Below the pieces are notes generated by a model. That model was given only the letters and a program-made list of their open reading frames with translations. It was not told the origin of the DNA and ran no database searches. Below are positions 1 through 5,446 of a stretch of 7,066 nucleotides of DNA, piece by piece. Location: the NCBI GenBank assembly GCA_947467405.1, contig CANIIN010000135.1, forward strand, positions 1 through 7,066, given 5' to 3'. The stretch is from Betaproteobacteria bacterium (lineage in GTDB: Bacteria > Pseudomonadota > Gammaproteobacteria > Burkholderiales > SG8-39). Numbering within the stretch: position 1 is the first letter of the stretch; each line of letters opens with the position of its first letter. The translations under genes were made by a program, and so were the position numbers.

Positions 1-273
1 CAATGCCAGCCAGCCCAGATGCGGCCGCAGCGCACCGCTGGCGAAGGGCCGCTTGCAGGTCCGTTCCATGGTGCGGTCGAGTTTGTATTCGTAGTACTGG
101 TTGAATGCGCCCGCAGCAGCCGAGGACACCAGCACCGCCAGCGTCAGCACGGCCACCTGCCAGGCCGGCGCGTGACCGGGCGTGATGGCAAATCCCGCCA
201 GCGCGGTGATGGCGATCACGATGCCGATGCGCAGCTTGAAGAGGTTGAAAACGAGTTTGAAGGCTTGGGTCAT
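1..273 (-). CDS. ctaB: Heme O synthase (protoheme IX farnesyltransferase), N-terminal part, runs off window
   Basis: Only the first 91 residues are inside the window; the gene continues past base 1. Members of this UbiA-superfamily membrane prenyltransferase attach farnesyl to heme b to make heme O, the precursor of heme A in heme-copper enzymes. The visible part has a hydrophobic segment at about residues 16-31, another at about 38-57, and then the prenyl-diphosphate-binding signature: N58, E62, D66, M69, then R71-T72 and R75-P76. The usual family pattern is N-x3-D-x3-D-x2-M-x-R-T, so the first aspartate is a glutamate here. The ATG at 273 has a GGGAGA ribosome site 5 bases upstream. It is the last visible gene behind the oxidase subunits, fitting a dedicated heme supply for that enzyme. 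No ctaA is visible, so whether heme O or heme A is the end product cannot be told. Family call is confident; paralog status is not known. Confidence 0.88.
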   Translation of the reverse strand, partial: MTQAFKLVFNLFKLRIGIVIAITALAGFAITPGHAPAWQVAVLTLAVLVSSAAAGAFNQYYEYKLDRTMERTCKRPFASGALRPHLGWLAL

Positions 274-380
274 GTTGTCTCCCGGTGCCGGCCACCGCCG
301 GGAGGGCGAATGGCGCCCTCCCTTTCCGGTTGCTCCTCCCCCTCCCGGGGGACTGTTTCGAAACGAGGTTGGCGAGTCAT
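270..380 (-). CDS. Possible 36-aa ORF overlapping the ctaB start (doubtful)
   Basis: This short reading frame fills most of the gap between subunit I and ctaB. It starts at ATG 380 with a GAGGTG eight bases upstream, and its TGA overlaps the ctaB ATG in an ATGA arrangement typical of translational coupling. The product would be hydrophilic and rich in Arg, Glu, Gly and Pro, with no membrane span and no family I recognise. The strong stem-loop at 300-322 lies inside it. It may be a chance frame in GC-rich DNA or a coupling leader for ctaB. Confidence 0.2.
   Translation of the reverse strand: MTRQPRFETVPREGEEQPEREGAIRPPGGGRHRETT
300..322 (-). promoter_or_regulatory. Stem-loop between subunit I gene and ctaB
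   Basis: A perfect 9-bp stem (GGGAGGGCG / CGCCCTCCC) with a 5-base loop lies 27 bases upstream of the ctaB start. On the minus-strand transcript no U-run follows, so it is not a classic intrinsic terminator. A second short stem (five C/G pairs, 338-351) sits just upstream. Together they could lower or tune ctaB expression relative to the oxidase subunits, or mark an mRNA processing site. The rest of 274-431 holds only the doubtful 36-aa frame. Confidence 0.4.
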
Positions 381-431
381 CACCGTGTCACCTCGTGCTT
401 GTCGAAGGCCGCCGCTGCCGGTCGATGGCGC

Positions 432-2135
432 TTAGGCCAGACCCCACACCGTCGACAGGTACTTCCAGTTGACGAAGTAGTACAGGACGAAGGCCACCAG
501 GAACACCATCGCGAACACGAAGGTGCCGGGTGCCGCAAAGCCCGCCGTCGTACCGTGGCTGGTCAGTGCGCTGGCCACCGGCATCCTGAGGACGCTGCGT
601 TCGTTGCTGTAGGTGCCGACATCGAGCTTCTTGCCCCACAACAGCGAGCCGACCGTGACCAGGACGTACATCCCGCCACCGATAACCGCGATCACGCCAG
701 CAACCGCGAAGGTGGCAATCATCAGGTTAGCCGTACCGGGGAACTCATACGGCAGGCTGGTGCCGGCAAAGGTGATGTCCCAGTGACGGCGTGGCACGCC
801 CAGTGTGCCGGCGCCCATCATGGCGAGGCAGAACAACGCCATGCCGAAACCGAACACATAGGGCTGCCACTTCGCCACGCCCGGCAGGATCATCTCGCGG
901 TTGAACAGGGTCGGAATCAGGAAGTAGGTCAGCGACATGAAGGCCATGGTCGTGCCGATCACCACGGTGGCATGGAAGTGTCCGGGTACGTAGATGGTGT
1001 TGTGGATGAGCATGTTCAACTGCTCGGTACCCATCATCACACCCGAAATGCCGCCCAGGAAACCGAAGCCGATCAGCGAAATGAACATGCCCGAGAACAC
1101 CGGGTTGCCCCACGGTGCCTTGCGCACCCACTCGAACAGGCCGCGTGTGTAGCCTTTCTCGCGCTGCGCCACTTCGATGGCACCGGGAATCGTGAGGCCA
1201 TGGATCATCGAGGCCAGCACGGCCAGATACATGGCATAGCTGGTGTTGAACACCTTCCACTCCACGCTCAGGCCCGGATCGGACAGCAGGTGGTGCGCGC
1301 TGGCCAGTTGCAGGAACAGGATGTAGAGCAGGAAGGCCGTGCGGCTGACCTTCTCCGACATCGGCTTGGCGCCGAACACGATGGCGGCGATGGCATACCA
1401 GACCGAGATGTGCGCCGCCACATTGATCTGCTGCGAGGAGTGACCGAACGCCCACCAGATGGTGCGATACATCAGGGGATCGATATGGCTGATGTAGCCT
1501 GCCGCCCACAGGAAAGTCGGGATGAGGATGATGGCGCCGGAGGCGATGGTGAAGATGGCGATGATGCAGGCCGTCATGGCGCCGAATACCACCAGCGGAA
1601 TCGAGCCCTCATAGGTCTTCTCGGCCTTGGCGACCACCAGCGTGCCCAGGAAAATGAAGCAACCGATCAGCGCGCCGACCGCGAACAGGATCAGCCCCAG
1701 GTAGAACGACCAGTGTCCCGGCAATGGCACGTAGGAGGTCATCATCACCGTGGATTCGCCTTTGAACACGGTGAAATTGACCGACACCGAACCAATCAGC
1801 ATCAGGGCGAATGCCACCCACCCCAGCCGTGGCGTCGCCAATCGCGATCGCAACAGCGTGGATGAACAGAAGTACAGGATCGCCATCTCGAAGAAGATGA
1901 TCCAGAAGATCAGCATGTCGAGTCCATGCGCCGTGAGCAGCATGTAGAAGGTGTCGGCGCCGACCAGGTGGATGGCCTGCCAACGCGTGAGAGCGATGAA
2001 CAGCGCCAGCACACCGCCGATCAGCAGGAACACGACCGCCACAAAGGCATTGGCCTTGATCAGCAACTCGGCGGAGCGGTGATACTGCAGTCCGGTGCGC
2101 GGACAGACTCTGAATTGTTCTGTACTTGTAGCCAT
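432..2135 (-). CDS. Heme-copper oxidoreductase subunit I lacking the active-site tyrosine; candidate CuA-type NO reductase
   Basis: This 567-aa membrane protein has about 13 predicted helices, as in B-family (ba3-like) oxidases. Expected ligands are all visible: H70 (helix II, low-spin heme), H232 (helix VI, CuB), H281-H282 (helix VII, CuB), and H386/H388 in a V-P-G-H-F-H motif (helix X, the two hemes). The HHLLSDPG stretch and PGHFH context are B-family-like. In oxygen reductases of the A and B families the residue four after the helix VI histidine is a tyrosine cross-linked to it; here it is Q236 (G-H-S-S-Q-Q-I-N). Families known to lack this tyrosine include the NO reductases, among them the CuA-bearing eNOR and sNOR groups. 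A buried acidic residue, E83, lies in helix II. The ATG at 2135 follows the subunit II stop by 10 bases, with AAGGGG overlapping that stop, so the two are coupled. The superfamily is certain; NO reduction is inferred and the exact clade is undecided. Confidence 0.93.
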   Translation of the reverse strand: MATSTEQFRVCPRTGLQYHRSAELLIKANAFVAVVFLLIGGVLALFIALTRWQAIHLVGADTFYMLLTAHGLDMLIFWIIFFEMAILYFCSSTLLRSRLATPRLGWVAFALMLIGSVSVNFTVFKGESTVMMTSYVPLPGHWSFYLGLILFAVGALIGCFIFLGTLVVAKAEKTYEGSIPLVVFGAMTACIIAIFTIASGAIILIPTFLWAAGYISHIDPLMYRTIWWAFGHSSQQINVAAHISVWYAIAAIVFGAKPMSEKVSRTAFLLYILFLQLASAHHLLSDPGLSVEWKVFNTSYAMYLAVLASMIHGLTIPGAIEVAQREKGYTRGLFEWVRKAPWGNPVFSGMFISLIGFGFLGGISGVMMGTEQLNMLIHNTIYVPGHFHATVVIGTTMAFMSLTYFLIPTLFNREMILPGVAKWQPYVFGFGMALFCLAMMGAGTLGVPRRHWDITFAGTSLPYEFPGTANLMIATFAVAGVIAVIGGGMYVLVTVGSLLWGKKLDVGTYSNERSVLRMPVASALTSHGTTAGFAAPGTFVFAMVFLVAFVLYYFVNWKYLSTVWGLA

Positions 2136-2145
2136 ATCGGTCCCC

Positions 2146-2688
2146 TTATTTCACGACGTACAGCTTGCTCACCATCTTGTGGTGGCCGATGCCGCAGAAT
2201 TCGTTGCAGACGATGGCGTAGGTCCCGACTCGGTTGGGAGTGACCTTCACCACATGCTCATAGCCCGGAATGACCTGGATGTTGATGTTCTCGGGTTGCA
2301 GGGAAAAGCCGTGCTGATAGTCCATTGCCGTGAGATGCAGGCGATAGGTCTTGCCGACTTCCAGTTCCAGAATCGGATGCCAGGCCCACAGGCGTGCGAT
2401 CAGGTAAACGTCCTCGCCTGCGGGCGGATGCACCACCGGGATTTTCTCGTCGGTTTCGGTACGCACCGTGTACTTGTCGATGACGGCCTGCGCCTTCTTG
2501 GCAAACATGTCGGGCGTGGTGCGGTAGGTTTCGGTGGACAGGTTCTGCTTTCCGTACACGTGCCAGTACGGCATCATGAAAAACATCACCATGCACCACA
2601 CAAAGGCAATCAGGATCCAGATCGCCTCCACTCGGTCCAGTGGCTGCTTCCACCACAATCGTTCCCCCGGCGGCAATATCGCGCTCAT
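2146..2688 (-). CDS. CuA-containing subunit II of the heme-copper oxidoreductase
   Basis: This 180-aa protein has one N-terminal membrane helix (about residues 20-40) and then a periplasmic cupredoxin domain. All binuclear CuA ligands are present: H126, C161, E163 (backbone carbonyl in known structures), C165, H169 and M172, in the pattern C-x-E-x-C-x3-H-x2-M. It should accept electrons from a soluble cytochrome c or cupredoxin and pass them to the low-spin heme of subunit I. There is no fused cytochrome c domain and no lipobox or cleavable signal; the short one-helix form resembles ba3-type subunit II more than the longer two-helix aa3 form. The ATG at 2688 has AAGGGGAGA just upstream. It is separated from the 55-aa gene by 148 bases that hold repeat copy A, and lies directly before subunit I. 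Confidence 0.93.
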   Translation of the reverse strand: MSAILPPGERLWWKQPLDRVEAIWILIAFVWCMVMFFMMPYWHVYGKQNLSTETYRTTPDMFAKKAQAVIDKYTVRTETDEKIPVVHPPAGEDVYLIARLWAWHPILELEVGKTYRLHLTAMDYQHGFSLQPENINIQVIPGYEHVVKVTPNRVGTYAIVCNEFCGIGHHKMVSKLYVVK

Positions 2689-2737
2689 ACGGCTCTCCCC
2701 TTGGTTATTTGGTGCGGTCCATTGGCTTGGTTGTTAT

Positions 2738-2836
2738 GTATTCACCGAACAAGGGGGCATGCCCCCTTGTATATCCCCCACTTCAGAGGGAAGCTTTTCG
2801 AGGCACGCTGATTTTCTGGACTTGATCAGCGCTTCC
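2738..2836 (-). repeat. Structured inverted-repeat element, copy A
   Basis: Read on the minus strand, this copy begins right after the stop codon of the 55-aa gene and ends 49 bases before the subunit II start. It matches copy B (5213-5326) in opposite orientation: 70 of 73 bases over 2763-2835, plus a 3' part ending in GTGAATAC. It folds into an outer stem GGAAGC/GCTTCC enclosing GCTGAT/ATCAGC, followed by a long terminal hairpin formed by a perfect 22-base palindrome at 2749-2770. There is no U-run after the hairpin and no obvious target-site duplication. It could be a 3'-end or processing element, or a small non-autonomous mobile element; it matches no named family I can recall with confidence. 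Confidence 0.85.
2749..2770. promoter_or_regulatory. Perfect 22-bp palindrome (terminal hairpin of repeat copy A)
   Basis: Each half is ACAAGGGGGCA followed by its exact reverse complement, with no spacer. In RNA it would form a strong GC-rich hairpin with a minimal loop; in DNA it could be a dimeric protein site or a cruciform. It lies inside the operon between the 55-aa gene and subunit II, so attenuation, partial termination or RNA processing at this point would set their ratio. No U-tract follows it on either strand. Confidence 0.6.
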
Positions 2837-3004
2837 TTATTTCGCAATGGGGATGCTGACGATTTCCATGATTCCCCACACGGTGTAGATCAGCGTGGGG
2901 ACGGCGACGCCCAGAAACAGCAGCAGGAAGGGATTTTCGAGAACCTGCTGCATCGCGGGTATGGGTTCCTCGTCCCCTTCAAGTGGCGAATTGACTTGAG
3001 CCAT
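2837..3004 (-). CDS. Small single-span membrane protein, likely accessory subunit of the oxidoreductase
   Basis: This 55-aa frame has an acidic, proline-containing N-terminal stretch (about residues 1-22), then one hydrophobic helix from about residue 26 to 52, and ends I-A-K. There is no signal peptide, cysteine or histidine. The ATG at 3004 has a strong GAGGAG site seven bases upstream, which supports it as a real gene despite its length. It is first in the minus-strand operon, before subunits II and I. Single-helix small subunits are known in heme-copper enzymes (for example the small subunit IIa of ba3 oxidase), and position and topology fit such a role, but I do not recognise the family by sequence. 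Repeat copy A begins directly after its stop codon. Confidence 0.75.
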   Translation of the reverse strand: MAQVNSPLEGDEEPIPAMQQVLENPFLLLFLGVAVPTLIYTVWGIMEIVSIPIAK

Positions 3005-3030
3005 GATCGTGCTCCTCTCGAATACTGTTG

Positions 3031-3047
3031 GTTTCGGGCGGCGAAAC
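3031..3047 (-). promoter_or_regulatory. Short inverted repeat in the leader of the oxidase operon
   Basis: GTTTCG and CGAAAC are separated by 5 bases, 27 bases upstream of the 55-aa gene start. It could be an operator half-site pair or a small leader hairpin. There is no match to a regulator box I can name. Confidence 0.25.
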
Positions 3048-3107
3048 GGTAGACCGGTACGCCATTTGTTGTCCGTGCAACGTAATCTAAAGAGCCGGCG
3101 CCGATAA

Positions 3108-3136
3108 ATAATTGATGTCTGCTAAGGAAACGGCAA
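3108..3136 (-). promoter_or_regulatory. Candidate sigma-70 promoter for the oxidase operon
   Basis: On the minus strand TTGCCG (-35-like, 4 of 6) and AATTAT (-10-like, 4 of 6) are separated by 17 bases. It lies about 100 bases before the start of the 55-aa gene, in an AT-richer patch of the divergent intergenic region. The match is modest and there is no transcript evidence. Confidence 0.35.
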
Positions 3137-3204
3137 GCAATGGCGAGGACAAACGAGAATGATCCGCGTAACGACACGGATGCGGCAGCGCACAAGAAGG
3201 CAGC

Positions 3205-3224
3205 ACTTGTTCCCTGATGCAAGT
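3205..3224. promoter_or_regulatory. Inverted repeat in divergent intergenic region, possible operator
   Basis: ACTTG and CAAGT are separated by 10 bases, about 50 bases before the start of the cytochrome b fusion gene. The outline recalls Crp/Fnr-type sites, but the spacing and half-site sequence do not match the FNR/NnrR consensus (TTGAT-N4-ATCAA). Elsewhere in 3005-3276 I see no convincing plus-strand promoter. Confidence 0.3.
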
Positions 3225-3276
3225 CAATTTCAGAACACGTCCCGGCAGGGTATGTTGACGCGTCCCATTTCCAATT

Positions 3277-5202
3277 TTGGATTCCCGAGAAGTGCTCAAA
3301 CTCATCCAGTCAACCGGGCAATGGTTCTTCCTGCGCGCTGAAGGCGCATTCAATGTCATCTTCGGCGACCGCAACAACCCGCTTCACTATCTTGGCGCCC
3401 TCAGCTACTGGCTGTTCTGGATCGTTCTCGGCAGCGGGCTGTACGTCTACGCGTTTTATGAAACGGGTCTGCTGACGACCTATGCGTCGGTCGAGAGCCT
3501 CACTCACAGCCAATGGTTTGCCGGCGGCATCCTGCGCAGTCTGCATCGCTATGCCTCGGACGCCATGGTCCTTGTCATGCTGCTGCACCTGGTGCGTCAT
3601 TTCACCTTCGACCGTTATCGCGGCTTCCGCGCCTTTTCCTGGATCACCGGCGTCGTGCTGCTGTGGATGGTGTATGCCTCGGGCATCAACGGCTACATGC
3701 TGCCCTGGGACCGTCTGGCGCAATTCGTCACCACCGCCACGGCGGAATGGTTCGATTCGCTGCCCATCTTCCATGGCACGCTGGTGCGCAACTTCATCCT
3801 GCCGGACAGCATCAGCGACCGCTTTTTCTCGCTGCTGTCTTTTCTGCACATCGGCCTTCCACTTGCCGTGCTGGCCGTGCTGTGGGTGCACACCCAGCGT
3901 GTACCGCGCGCGCGAACCATGCCGCCACGACCCATTGCCGTGGCCTCGTTGCTGTCGTTGCTGGTACTGGCCATCGCGATGCCCGTCACCAGCCAGGGGG
4001 CTGCCGACTTGAATTCGGTCGCATCGGAAGTCAAGCTCGACTATTTCCTGCTCGCCGTTTACCCGCTCATTTACAGCTGGGGTGCCATGCCCGTCTGGGG
4101 CCTGGTAGTCGGACTGACAGTGCTGCTTCTTTTGGCGCCGTGGTTGCCGCCACAACGGGCGGGAAATCAAGGTGCGATGACACTCACCGTTCATCCAGGT
4201 AACCGCAGAGTTGCAGTCAGATCCGGCGAGACCATCCTCGATGCCGGGTTACGACAGGGCATTCCCTTGCCCTATGAATGCCGCAATGGTGGCTGCGGAC
4301 TCTGCAAGGGGCGGCTGCTGAACGGCAAGGTTGAATATGGTGTGTACCACCGCTCGGCACTGAGCGACGCGGAACGTGCCGAGGGAAAGATACTGTTCTG
4401 CTGCGCATCACCGCTGGACGACGTGGAAATCGAATATGAAGAAGGTGCCGCCAGCCGCGAACACGCGCCACTGCACAGCGCAAGCGTGGAACACTTCGAA
4501 CGCGTCGCGCCCGACGTGATGATCCTGCAACTGCGCCTGGCGCAAGGCGAACGCTTCGACTTCCAGGCCGGGCAATTCATCCATATCATTCTCGACAACG
4601 GCGAACGCCGCGCCTATTCGTTCGCCACCTGCCCGCCTGCGGCGGAACGCATCGAACTGCACGTGCGTCTGGCGCCAGGCGGGCGATTCACCACTTGGGC
4701 GTTCAATGACATGCGTGTCGGCGACCGTGTCAATTTCGAGGGGCCATTGGGTTTTTCGGCCATGCGTGACGGTGACAAACCCATGATCATGGTGGCCGGC
4801 GCGACCGGTTTTGCGCCGGTCAAGAGCATGCTCGAGTTCGCGTTCCGCTCGGGCTACCGGCGACCTCTGCATCTTTATTGGGGCGTGCGGCGCTTGCGTG
4901 ATCTGTACATGGCACAGGTGCCGAAGCAATGGCAGCAGCAACATGCCAACTTCCGTTATGTGCCCGTGCTCTCCGAACCCGAACCGGCCGATGACTGGCA
5001 AGGCCGCACCGGACTGGTACACGAGGCGATTCTTGCCGACTTTCCGGATCTTTCCAATTGCGAAATCTATGCCTGCGGTTCCATGAAGATGGTGGAGGTG
5101 GCACGCCCGGCTTTCCTTGCACACGGATTGCACGAAGACGCCTGCTTCTCGGATGCCTTTCTGCCGGCTGTCGAATCAGCCCCACGGAATATCGGACGGT
5201 AG
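3277..5202 (+). CDS. Fusion of cytochrome b, [2Fe-2S] ferredoxin and FAD/NAD(P)H reductase
   Basis: This 641-aa protein joins three modules. Residues about 15-290 are a bc1/b6-type cytochrome b: H90 and H104 in helix B and H191 and H205 in helix D bind two b hemes; G-Y-M-L-P-W-D is at 139-145. Three further helices follow (about 219-290), where the Qo motif PEWY appears degenerate (L-D-Y at 254-256). Residues about 300-390 are a plant-type ferredoxin with cluster cysteines C335, C340, C343 and C375. Residues about 395-630 are a ferredoxin-reductase domain with the FAD motif R-x-Y-S (445-448), a nucleotide-binding G-A-T-G-F-A-P (508-514) and Y-A-C-G-S (598-602). The expected route is NAD(P)H to FAD to FeS to b hemes, ending on a quinone or a partner. 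It is divergent from the oxidase operon. The start is uncertain: TTG 3277 or GTG 3292, neither with a good ribosome site, and an in-frame stop at 3256 excludes a longer form. Confidence 0.92.
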   Translation: MDSREVLKLIQSTGQWFFLRAEGAFNVIFGDRNNPLHYLGALSYWLFWIVLGSGLYVYAFYETGLLTTYASVESLTHSQWFAGGILRSLHRYASDAMVLVMLLHLVRHFTFDRYRGFRAFSWITGVVLLWMVYASGINGYMLPWDRLAQFVTTATAEWFDSLPIFHGTLVRNFILPDSISDRFFSLLSFLHIGLPLAVLAVLWVHTQRVPRARTMPPRPIAVASLLSLLVLAIAMPVTSQGAADLNSVASEVKLDYFLLAVYPLIYSWGAMPVWGLVVGLTVLLLLAPWLPPQRAGNQGAMTLTVHPGNRRVAVRSGETILDAGLRQGIPLPYECRNGGCGLCKGRLLNGKVEYGVYHRSALSDAERAEGKILFCCASPLDDVEIEYEEGAASREHAPLHSASVEHFERVAPDVMILQLRLAQGERFDFQAGQFIHIILDNGERRAYSFATCPPAAERIELHVRLAPGGRFTTWAFNDMRVGDRVNFEGPLGFSAMRDGDKPMIMVAGATGFAPVKSMLEFAFRSGYRRPLHLYWGVRRLRDLYMAQVPKQWQQQHANFRYVPVLSEPEPADDWQGRTGLVHEAILADFPDLSNCEIYACGSMKMVEVARPAFLAHGLHEDACFSDAFLPAVESAPRNIGR

Positions 5203-5212
5203 TCATGTCACC

Positions 5213-5326
5213 AAGGGAAGCGCTGATCAAGTCCGGAAAATCAGCATGCCTCGAAAAGCTTCCCTCTGAAGTGGGGGATACACAAGGGGCGCATTTTCGA
5301 AACTGAGCCCCTTGTTCAGTGAATAC
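5213..5326 (+). repeat. Structured inverted-repeat element, copy B
   Basis: This copy begins 10 bases after the stop of the cytochrome b fusion gene and is inverted relative to copy A. Nested pairings are GGGAAGC (5215-5221) with GCTTCCC (5258-5264), inside it GCTGAT (5222-5227) with ATCAGC (5240-5245). Then a hairpin follows: ACAAGGGGC (5282-5290) with GCCCCTTGT (5307-5315), extended by CTGA (5266-5269) with TCAG (5316-5319). The terminal loop differs from copy A, being longer and containing TTTCGAAA, while the stem is kept. That pattern suggests selection on structure. No transposase frame, U-run or clear target duplication is seen. Confidence 0.85.
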
Positions 5327-5351
5327 CTAGGTTGCTGAAGAACGATTCTTG

Positions 5352-5387
5352 AGATGTGACGTCACTGGCGGCCCGTGCGCCACATCT
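5352..5387 (+). promoter_or_regulatory. Dyad-rich region upstream of the 74-aa gene
   Basis: A perfect 10-bp palindrome, GTGACGTCAC, lies at 5356-5365. It is embedded in a larger fold in which AGATG (5352-5356) pairs with CATCT (5383-5387) and TGGCG (5366-5370) pairs with CGCCA (5378-5382). Just upstream, AAGAA-CGA-TTCTT (5338-5350) is another small dyad. The region sits 60-95 bases before the 74-aa gene and could be an operator or an RNA leader structure. No regulator is assigned. Confidence 0.35.
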
Positions 5388-5446
5388 GTATGTCAAGTAA
5401 AGAGGCTGCATCCCGAGTACCATTTGCAATCCTGGAGGAGAACATC

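Noticed and set aside
285..1865. Very long plus-strand open frame (526 codons) opposite subunit I
   Set aside because: It is antisense to a clear membrane protein gene. Its product is a low-complexity His/Gln/Arg/Glu-rich sequence, as expected from reading hydrophobic GC-rich codons backwards.
3207..3222. Possible FNR/NnrR box
   Set aside because: TTG and CAA are 10 bases apart instead of 8, and the inner AT pairs of the consensus are missing.
3310..4194. Minus-strand frame of 294 codons opposite the cytochrome b domain
   Set aside because: Same antisense effect: Gln/His/Arg-rich composition, no domain, and full overlap with a well-supported gene.
2738..5326. Composite transposon reading of the inverted repeats
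   Set aside because: No transposase frame lies in or beside either copy and no target-site duplication can be seen, so only a repeat pair is claimed.
5365..5381. Possible sigma-54 promoter (TGGC-N8-GC) before the 74-aa gene
   Set aside because: Only the GG/GC core spacing fits; the TTGC half is absent and the bases are better explained as the arm of a local stem-loop.
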